Assembly: GCA_034440635.1 (NCBI GenBank)
Contig: JAOTON010000385.1
Span: 3,587,001-3,651,000, forward strand
From: Lepas anatifera
Lineage: Eukaryota; Arthropoda; Thecostraca; Lepadidae
DNA length: 64,000 nt
Direction of reading: 5' to 3'
A program made the translations under genes and the position numbers. The notes under the pieces are model-generated. The model searched no databases, was not told the DNA's origin, and worked only from the letters and a program-made list of their open reading frames with translations. Every line of letters starts with the position of its first letter. Positions within the stretch are counted from its first letter, which is position 1. Of this stretch, positions 58,480 through 64,000 are shown one piece after another.

Positions 58480-60380
58480 TTCCTTGCAGACCACAGGGAC
58501 ACGGACAAACCATAGGGACCCGGGCAAATTGCAAGGGGCTGGGCAGACCGCAGGGGGCTGGGTAGACCACAAGGGGCCCGAGCAGACCACAGAGGGCCCG
58601 GGCAGACTAAAAGGAGCCCAGACCGCCCACAAGGGGCGCGGGCAGACCACAGGGGCCCGGGCGGAACACACAGGACCCAGGCACACTACAAAAAGCCCAG
58701 ACCACCTACAAAGGCCCCGGGCAGACTAAACGGGGCCAAGGCAGAATACAAGAAGCCCGGTTGCAGCCACAGAGGAACCAAAAAGGTCCCGAGACTGCCA
58801 GAAATAGGGCCCCGGATGCAGTCAAAATGGGCCTGAGAATATCGTTAGGGGCCCGTTTGCGGACACAGCGATTGTGGGTGGCCCTAAAGGGGACCGCACC
58901 CAAGCAAGCATGCCAGGCAAGCATGCCAGGGAGCCCGGCCGCAGCCACAGCAAGCCCAGATAGACCACGGGGCCCTGCACTCATGGCAAGGGCCCGTCCG
59001 TGGCATTAGAGGACCCGCGCCTCCTGGACCACAGGGAGCCCGGATGCAGTCACAGGGGGCCCGGGTGGATCACAGGCGCCCGGTTGCGGTGACAGGGGCT
59101 CGGGCGGATCACAGAGGGCCCGGTTGCAGTCACAGGGGCCCGGGTGGATAACAGGGAGCCGGGTGGATTCCAGGGGCCCGGTTGCAGTCACAGGTGGCCC
59201 GGTTGGACCACATGGAATCCGTTTGCAGTCACAGGGGGCCCGGGTGGATCTCAGGGGGCCCGGTTGCAGTCAAAGAGGGCCCTTGTGGATCACAGGGGGC
59301 CCAGGATGGATCACATGGGGCCCCGGGTGGATCACAGGCGGCCCCAGGTGGATTACAGGGGGCCCGATTGCAGTCACAGGGGTCCCGGGTGGATCAAAGG
59401 GGGCCCGGTTGCAGTCACAGCGGGCCCGGGTGGATCATAGTGGGCCCGGGTGGATCACAAAGGGCCCGGTTGCAGTCACAGGGGGCCCGGTTGGATCATA
59501 AGGGGCCCGGTTGTAATTACAGGGGGGCCTGGGTGGATCACATGGGGCCCGGTTGCAGTCACAGGGGACCTGGGTGTATCACAGAGGGCCCGGTTGCAGT
59601 CAAAGGGAGCCCGAGTGGATTACAGGGGCTCGGTTGCAGTCACAGGGGGCCGGATGGCTCACAGAGGGCCCGGTTGCAGTCACAGGGGACCCGTGTGGAT
59701 CACAGATGGCCCGGGTTGATCATAACTGGCCTGGTTGTAATCACAGGGGGTCCGGTTGCAGTAAAAGGGGGCCCGGGTGAATCACAGGGGCCCGGTCACA
59801 GTCACAGGGGGCCTGAGAGAATCATAGGGGGCCCGGCTGTAATCACAGGGAGCCCGGGTGGATTACAGGGGGCCCGGTTGCAGTCACAGGTGGGCCGAGT
59901 GGATCACAGATGGCCCGGTTGCAGTCACAGGGAGCCCGGGTGGATTACAGGGGGCCCGGTTGCAGTCACAGGGGCCCGGGTGGATCACAGGGGCCCGGCT
60001 GGTTCACAGGGGCCCGGTTGCAGTTACAGGGGCGCGGGTGGATCAAAGAGGGGCCCGGTTGCAGTTACAGGGGGCCGGATAGATCACAGGGGGCCCGGCT
60101 GCAGTCACAGGGGGCCCGGGTGGATTACAGGGGGCCCGGTTGCAGTCCACAGGGGGCCCGGTTGGATGACAAGAGGCCCGAGACTGCCGGAATTAGGGAC
60201 CCGGCTGCAGTCAAAGTGGGCCTGAAAAATATCGTTAGGGTCCCGGTTGCGGACACCGAGGTTAAGGGTGGCTCACAGGGCACCCGCAAGCATGCCAGGG
60301 AGCCTGGCCTCAGCCAAAGATAGCCCAAGTAGACCACTGGGGCCCGGAATCGTGGCAGGGGCCCGGCTCTGTCCACAGGG
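58480..60380. repeat. GGGCCC minisatellite arrays V and VI with duplicated caps
   Basis: Array V (58480-58785) and array VI (59020-60171) consist of ~19-22-bp units. In array VI two unit types are intermingled, GGGCCCGGTTGCAGTCACAG and GGGCCCGGGTGGATCACAG, over roughly 55 units. Each array is followed by a related ~210-bp non-tandem cap: 58786-59000 and 60172-60380, both with GAGACTGCC, AATATCGTTAGGG and AAGCATGCCAGGGAGCC. This gives a higher-order period of about 1.38 kb. The 347-codon plus-strand frame (59182-60225) is produced by the stop-free unit and overlapping frames are open as well. Confidence 0.93.
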
Positions 60381-60487
60381 GCCCGCAACTTGGGATTGGG
60401 GGGGCTCGTCGGGTCATTGGGGGGCTTCTCCGAGCATTGGGGGCTCGAGCCCCCAAATATATGGAAACTTGCGCCCCTGCGTGACAC

Positions 60488-60526
60488 ACATTCAGATTAG
60501 AGGACTAGACTAAACACTCTACAACA
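60488..60526 (-). repeat. 3' LTR, inner part
   Basis: Last 39 bp of the left LTR, ending CACTCTACAACA, identical to the end of the intact LTR apart from two bases in ATTAGAGG versus ATTTTAGG. Confidence 0.93.
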
Positions 60527-60527
60527 T

Positions 60528-60538
60528 CCCCTTCCTTA
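60528..60538 (-). promoter_or_regulatory. Polypurine tract of the LTR element
   Basis: On the minus strand AAGGAAGGGGA lies one base from the start of the 3' LTR, the expected place and composition for the plus-strand primer of reverse transcription. Confidence 0.75.
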
Positions 60539-61195
60539 CGAAAAATTTCCTTTCGGAAATATAATGAAATAAATTAATTTAAACATTCATCAATGGTCCA
60601 GGTTTTCTGTTTATGTTACTAAAAAAGCTTCAGTCAAACATTCAAAACATACATTCTTCCATGCGTATAGTATTTGTACTGGCATTGCTTTTCTTTGTTT
60701 TAAGACGTCAATTACCTAATTAATATCCACATGCTTTACCCTATTGCTTCGCTTCTACGTTTCCTCTCCTTCTTCACAAAGAAGGTGTTTAACATTACAT
60801 ATGATAAAAACGCACGGAAAAGGCTGAAGGTTAATGTAGCCGAAAATGGGGTGGCTATGGCTCGCAGGAAGTAAGCCATAACTGTGGCGCACGAGGGCTG
60901 AGATGGCAGAAGCGACAGTGACCACAGATCTTGAGAGGCGCGAATATTGCTGGAGTCGTTGCAGTCAAGCAGGGGCTGGCACCGGCTGGTACGTGCTGAC
61001 CGTGGCAGCGGAAGTAAGTGTACGACTTGAAAAAGAGCGGCTGATGCTTTGGCTGTTTTGATGGGAGACGTCGTCGATAATTTGTATGTCGAGGCCGAAG
61101 GTAAGAAGGTGGCGGGTGAAGCGTAGCGCGTTCAAGTAGGCGAATCCAGGGGCGAAGTCTGGAGTCGGACTTGCGGATCTGACGTGGTACCGGGG
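60539..61195 (-). other. LTR element internal region without pol
   Basis: Between the gag-like stop and the polypurine tract no protease, reverse transcriptase, RNase H or integrase motif is seen in any frame. The sequence is non-coding or decayed; a short overlapping frame (61132-61338) has no recognised domain. Confidence 0.6.
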
Positions 61196-61852
61196 TCAGG
61201 TCCGGAAAGCCAAGACAGACGGTCGAATTTGTGAAGTGCGGCGCGATGGTAGGTCAGCGGTGGTGATAGAATTAACTGGGTCGGCATCGGCGAGCGGGAC
61301 AGAGGCCAGGGATTCGTTCTGTTCTTCCGTGCGAGCAAGGGTCAAGGCCTCTGAAAATGAGGAAGGGGTTCGAGACATTACGAGGCGACGAGTCATAGGG
61401 ACCCGAAGCCCTTTAATGAATTGTACTGTAAGGGTCTGGTCTTTGATGGATTTGCTTTGTCCGTCAACGTCCCATTCTGTTAATTGTTTTCCGATCGTTC
61501 TGAGTCGGTCAGCATAGGTGGAGACGGATTCGTCTGGGCGTTGAACACATGTCATAAGGTCCTGGAGGCGAAGTGTCATTGGGCGGGAGTCTTTCGTAAA
61601 AATTTCAATGGCCAGTTTCTTGAACGCCGGAAGGGTCGTACAACCTCGGAGTGCCATATTCTCGCGGAGGATTTTGCCAGGGCGTCCCGTGAATTTCAAT
61701 TTTGCAACTTTGAGGGCGATTTCATCAGACCATTTTCCTAATTTAGAAGTCTCGTCAAGTTCGTCTAAGAAGTCCTGAATAGGAGTCGTGCCGTCAAACG
61801 GTGGTAAGAAGTTCGCAAAGGTGAAAATGTTAGAGGAAGGTACGTCTGTCAT
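61196..61852 (-). CDS. Gag-like protein of the LTR retrotransposon
   Basis: A 218-codon frame beginning with ATG 71 bases inside the 5' LTR edge. Such proteins package the element RNA into cytoplasmic particles. Visible features: an N-terminal FxxFDGTTPIQDFLDEL region (about residues 15-33), a KWSDEIALKVAKLKF helix (about 38-53) and LQDLMTCVQRPDESVSTYA (about 95-115), the arrangement of the retrotransposon Gag family (Pfam Retrotrans_gag type), in which a QRxxESVxxYxxRL motif is typical. It ends without a CCHC zinc knuckle and is shorter than full Ty3/gypsy Gag proteins, so the nucleocapsid part is missing. The frame is intact. It could also be a domesticated or parasitic Gag, but flanking LTRs make an element-borne gene the simple reading. 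Confidence 0.75.
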   Translation of the reverse strand: MTDVPSSNIFTFANFLPPFDGTTPIQDFLDELDETSKLGKWSDEIALKVAKLKFTGRPGKILRENMALRGCTTLPAFKKLAIEIFTKDSRPMTLRLQDLMTCVQRPDESVSTYADRLRTIGKQLTEWDVDGQSKSIKDQTLTVQFIKGLRVPMTRRLVMSRTPSSFSEALTLARTEEQNESLASVPLADADPVNSITTADLPSRRTSQIRPSVLAFRT

Positions 61853-61903
61853 GGTCGAATTCGGTTGGCAGGGCGAAATAGGAGAATCTCCACACGTACC
61901 TTG

Positions 61904-61921
61904 TGTCCGCCGCTGCCACCA
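61904..61921 (-). promoter_or_regulatory. Candidate primer-binding site
   Basis: TGGTGGCAGCGGCGGACA on the minus strand begins one base after the 5' LTR. The initial TGG matches the CCA end of a tRNA primer. Which tRNA is not determined. Confidence 0.6.
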
Positions 61922-61922
61922 G

Positions 61923-62092
61923 TGTTATGTCGTCGGAGGCGAGAGGAAGACTGAGTCGGGACCAACCGTGTATTCCAATTTTTGACCTAGTTATATATCT
62001 TCGCTCAAGCTAACGAAACGGGTTGCTGGCATAAACACAGACACTCGTGACACACATTCAGATTTTAGGACTAGACTAAACACTCTACAACA
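61923..62092 (-). repeat. 5' LTR, intact
   Basis: 170 bp, TG...CA in either reading direction. It contains the single, uninterrupted CGTGACAC (62046-62053) and so records the empty target of the 8.58-kb element. Confidence 0.93.
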
Positions 62093-62268
62093 CTGACACT
62101 CACGTATCGTGATCACCGCCAGACGAAAAGGGGAAGTATCACCATGGTGATGTGCGAGCAGTACGACAGTAGTGGGGCCAGCAAAAAATAATCGAGAAAA
62201 CAGGCAGCTGGCGGAGAAAACGGCTCTGTCCTACTTCTCCCCGTCCCAGATCTCCCCCCTCTCCCCTA

Positions 62269-62291
62269 CCCGCCACCAGGGTAAGGGTTAA
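62269..62291 (+). mobile_element. Element B', right end
   Basis: CCCGCCACCAGGGTAAGGG plus TTAA completes B' after element G. Together with CTCATA at 49671-49676 it rebuilds the order GCGAAG-TGGCTCA-ACCCGC-GGG-TTAA seen at the end of the complete family B copy (18544-18582). Confidence 0.65.
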
Positions 62292-62994
62292 GGTTTGGTC
62301 ATCTCAGGTTAGGTCACCAGTGCAGGTTAAGTGACCTCACCTCAAAAAACGTTTAAGACAGCATAAGTCAGAACAGGGTGAACCTATTCGATTGAAACTC
62401 ATCACACAATAAGCCCACCGAGTTCTACAAAATATATTCCGGTATTTTCGATGTCTATGAGCTAAGGTCAGGTACGAGCCATGACCTTTTCATTGGAATT
62501 ACATTTGAAAATGGTTTAAGTTGAATAACATAGTAATGGATGGTGGTAGAGCGTTTAATTTAACGGCATTAGGTTCGTCTCATCCTTGCAGTTCTAATGA
62601 TATTCATTTGAACTCATTTGACCTAGACCTGACCTGAGGTCAGGTCAAATCCTAGATTTGACCTGATTTGACCTTGTAAGATCTATTACATATCATTCGA
62701 TTCGGCTGGCTGCGAGGAGTCCAATGGTCTAGATTGTTTTGATGTATCTTTATCAGATGTAATGACTGAAAACCTTTATTTACATGTTTTCCCTATGGTG
62801 GCATACCTTGACCTCTAGTGACCTTAAATTTGACCTGAGAAAAATAGTTAAAATATTTTCTACAGAGGTCTGGATGGGCTATCCAACGCCGTTCGCAATT
62901 TTTGGTATCTATCGTGGTTCGCGAGATCTTAGGGGCGGGACCTGCCCCCCGTCAAAGCGAAGGTGGCTCAGACCCTCGTCAATGCATGTGTTAA
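62288..62994 (+). mobile_element. Family B element, 5'-truncated copy
   Basis: Begins at TTAAGGTTTGGTCATCTCAG, equivalent to the internal TTAAGGTTAGGCCATCTCAG of B1 (17876), and runs to GTCAATGCATGTG followed by TTAA (62991-62994). It keeps the right hairpin GGGGCGGGACCTGCCCC. The missing left ~130 bp coincides with the TTAA where B' ends. Confidence 0.78.
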
Positions 62995-63083
62995 CACTAA
63001 CTCGATATTTCATTACGGGTACCCGTGCAGCCCCAAAGAGCGGAGCAGTGCTATTCACATCCCTGAATAGCACCGCTTATGAA
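62995..63083. other. Short unassigned gap
   Basis: Sequence between the family B and family A copies. AGTGCTATTCACATCCCTGA and GAATAGCACCGCT form a short inverted pair, AGTGCTATTCA/TGAATAGCAC. Confidence 0.4.
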
Positions 63084-63464
63084 CACATGCAGCGGATGGT
63101 GGTCCTAAAGTGTCCCCCCCACCTATTTTTCCGAGGTGGGCAGAGAACCGCTTGCCGCCGGAAAACGCTACTTGGCCATATTTGATAAAATTCATGAACG
63201 CGTCGATCGGTGATTTGTTTTAAATCTGTCAAAAATTTTGACTTCCAGGCTTTCAAAGTCAGACCTATACTTTAAGACCGTCGCAATCGTGCGGTCCCAC
63301 TAGTTCGGCTGCTCCGTAGACCAAGTGGTGACGTCGTAACGTCATATAATAAGGTTATATGCCAAGATCAACCCACATGAAGGTAAATGTCAAGGTCAAA
63401 GGTCACAGGTCAAGAGCATTGACCCCAGTATTTCGGTCAGACGACATTATTCAGTATGACGTAG
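63084..63464 (-). mobile_element. Family A element, truncated reverse copy
   Basis: CACATGCAGCGGATGG at 63084 corresponds to the family A right terminus (CACGCGCAGTAGATGG reversed from 3250). It continues through the GACCGATTTTCAAAA-like and GGTCACAGGTCA blocks to GACGTA at 63464, where the match stops. Contains three AGGTCA in direct order with 1-base spacers (63393-63412). Confidence 0.72.
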
Positions 63465-64000
63465 GAGAAAGTGGGGGGTCACGGACACCGTAAAGATGGT
63501 GTGAGTTTTCGATAACTTAATGAGCTTGTTTCATTCCTATTTTTGCTGTAAAGATACTTCAGACATTTATCTACCACTGTGCAAACAGCTATGTGTCTGT
63601 AATTATCATATTAAAATTTACGTAAAGTTTAGAAAAAAGTAGCAAAAGTTCATTTCACCCCACCAAGTGGGGTAACATGGTCACCCCATGGGGAAAGATG
63701 GACAAGATGAACAGTGATCGAACCAGGCCTTGAAGATTTCCATCTGTATCCACCCACTAGGCGACTGTCATCCGCTGCGGGGAAGGGGGAATTTTCTTAC
63801 TTTTTCTGTCAAAGGGTCAAAGGGGGTCATGCCTTTTCTGAATTGTTTTGATGATGGAGGATTAAATTATCAAAGGCTGTCGTGGAACTGGGCATATGTT
63901 GATCCAGGATCGCCGATCAGGAGGGAAGGGCACCTTGCCGTGGAGGGGGCGCCATCCGGGCCAGGGGGCGGGCGCGCACCCAGGGGGAGCAGCAGGTCCC
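63463..64000. mobile_element. Possible TA-flanked element running off the window
   Basis: The family A match ends at a TA (63463-63464), immediately followed by GGAGAAAGTGGGGGGTCACG, which resembles the GGGGAGAGGGGGGAGA end of element G. Repeated GGTAACATGGTCACCCCATG-type text appears near 63671-63692. The right end would lie outside the window, and the last 100 bp are GC-rich and unassigned. Confidence 0.35.

Larger units (their letters stand above)
51894..60487. mobile_element. 8,578-bp hAT-like element carrying minisatellite arrays
   Basis: Element 51902-60479: left end CAGGGGCGCAACTTTATG, right end GGAAACTTGCGCCCCTG, giving short inverted termini of the CAGGGG type. The flanking octamer CGTGACAC is duplicated exactly (51894-51901, 60480-60487), while the intact LTR copy has it once (62046-62053). 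The 8-bp duplication and terminus fit hAT. No frame resembles a hAT transposase; the long frames are repeat-derived. Contents: GGGCCC-core minisatellites at 53205-53700, 53990-54199, 54556-54835, 57055-57185, 58480-58785 and 59020-60171, all in the same orientation, with unique spacers between. It is far larger than usual non-autonomous hAT elements. Confidence 0.88.
51771..62092 (-). mobile_element. Gag-only LTR retrotransposon (split by a hAT-like insertion)
   Basis: Two 170-bp LTRs with TG...CA ends bracket a 1,396-bp internal region (60527-61922) in which only a gag-like frame is seen, so the element must depend on another's reverse transcriptase. The insertion is flanked by the 4-bp duplication CTGA (51767-51770, 62093-62096). 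On the minus strand a candidate primer-binding site TGGTGGCAGCGGCGGACA (61921-61904) starts one base after the 5' LTR, and a polypurine tract AAGGAAGGGGA precedes the 3' LTR (60538-60528). The 3' LTR (left) is split by the 8.58-kb element at 51902-60479. The two LTRs differ at about three positions, which implies a recent insertion. Gag similarity and the 4-bp duplication favour the Ty3/gypsy group. Confidence 0.88.
49675..62268. mobile_element. Element G: TA-flanked transposon, host of nested insertions
   Basis: Left end TA then GGGGAGAGGGGGGAGAACTG; right end, reversed, TA then GGGGAGAGGGGGGAGATCTG. The termini are inverted repeats of about 24 bp and TA is the duplicated target, the pattern of Tc1/mariner-type and related elements. 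Subtracting the nested family C element and the LTR element leaves about 1.26 kb of G itself: 49677-49984, 50990-51770 and 62097-62266. Its own sequence contains repeated GGGGAGAACTGGGACA motifs (49870-49945) and a hairpin of the same motif (51553-51587). No transposase frame remains. Confidence 0.8.

Noticed and set aside
59020..60171. CRISPR-like array
   Set aside because: Units are adjacent and variable in length, with no constant repeat alternating with unique spacers, and the genome context is eukaryotic.
59182..60225. 347-codon open frame, the longest in the window, with a Gly-Pro-rich, collagen-like look
   Set aside because: It lies wholly in the ~20-bp GGGCCC minisatellite, overlapping frames are open too, and the peptide only restates the DNA unit. 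No splice or start context.
51902..60479. Autonomous hAT transposon
   Set aside because: No frame resembles a hAT transposase (no RNase H-like catalytic region, BED finger or C-terminal dimerisation motif could be seen).

Overview
This window looks like nuclear DNA of a multicellular animal, probably an invertebrate. It has no dense gene arrangement, no operons and almost no long open frames. It does have abundant microsatellites, intron/exon-type signals, hAT-like, TTAA-flanked and TA-flanked DNA transposon relics, an LTR retroelement and tRNA-derived short repeats. The phylum cannot be fixed from the sequence alone. Only one host coding exon is recognised with fair confidence: the first membrane segment of an SLC7-type amino acid transporter on the minus strand near 5.2-5.4 kb. 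Two other exon-like blocks (16.5 kb and 37.6 kb, both minus) rest mainly on good splice donors.

Layout. 1-9.7 kb: an AGGTCA-rich TTAA element, a T-run/AT microsatellite, the SLC7 exon, further TTAA elements (7466-7914) and a 300-bp fold-back (9412-9709). 11.9-15.6 kb: an older repeat (H) interrupted by a 2.93-kb element whose two arms are ~1.2-kb inverted repeats. 17.7-30 kb: TTAA element B1, a small hAT-like element, compound microsatellite, minisatellites and a block of perfect palindromes. 30.5-45.9 kb: several short hAT-like elements with 8-bp target duplications, more TTAA elements (families A, C, L, N), tRNA-like SINE heads and a GC-rich island. 48.5-62.3 kb: one nested transposon complex. 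62.3-63.5 kb: two more AGGTCA-rich copies, then the start of a possible TA-flanked element running off the window.

The nested complex is the main discovery. A TTAA element (B') is split by a TA-flanked element (G). G contains a TTAA element of family C and a small gag-only LTR retrotransposon with 170-bp LTRs. One LTR is split by an 8,578-bp hAT-like element with an exact 8-bp target duplication. That element shows no transposase and is loaded with GGGCCC-core minisatellite arrays, one of them bracketed by perfect 20-bp inverted repeats. The undisturbed second LTR serves as an internal empty site, so this part of the insertion order can be read directly.

A second theme is that several TTAA-flanked families (A, B, C, N) share a build: TTAA, a short GC-rich hairpin, then an interior. 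In A, B and C the interior is crowded with AGGTCA/TGACCT, the half-site of nuclear receptors, in places as DR1 arrays. All boundaries below were read by eye; family names (A, B, C, D, E, G, H, J, K, L, N) are local labels.
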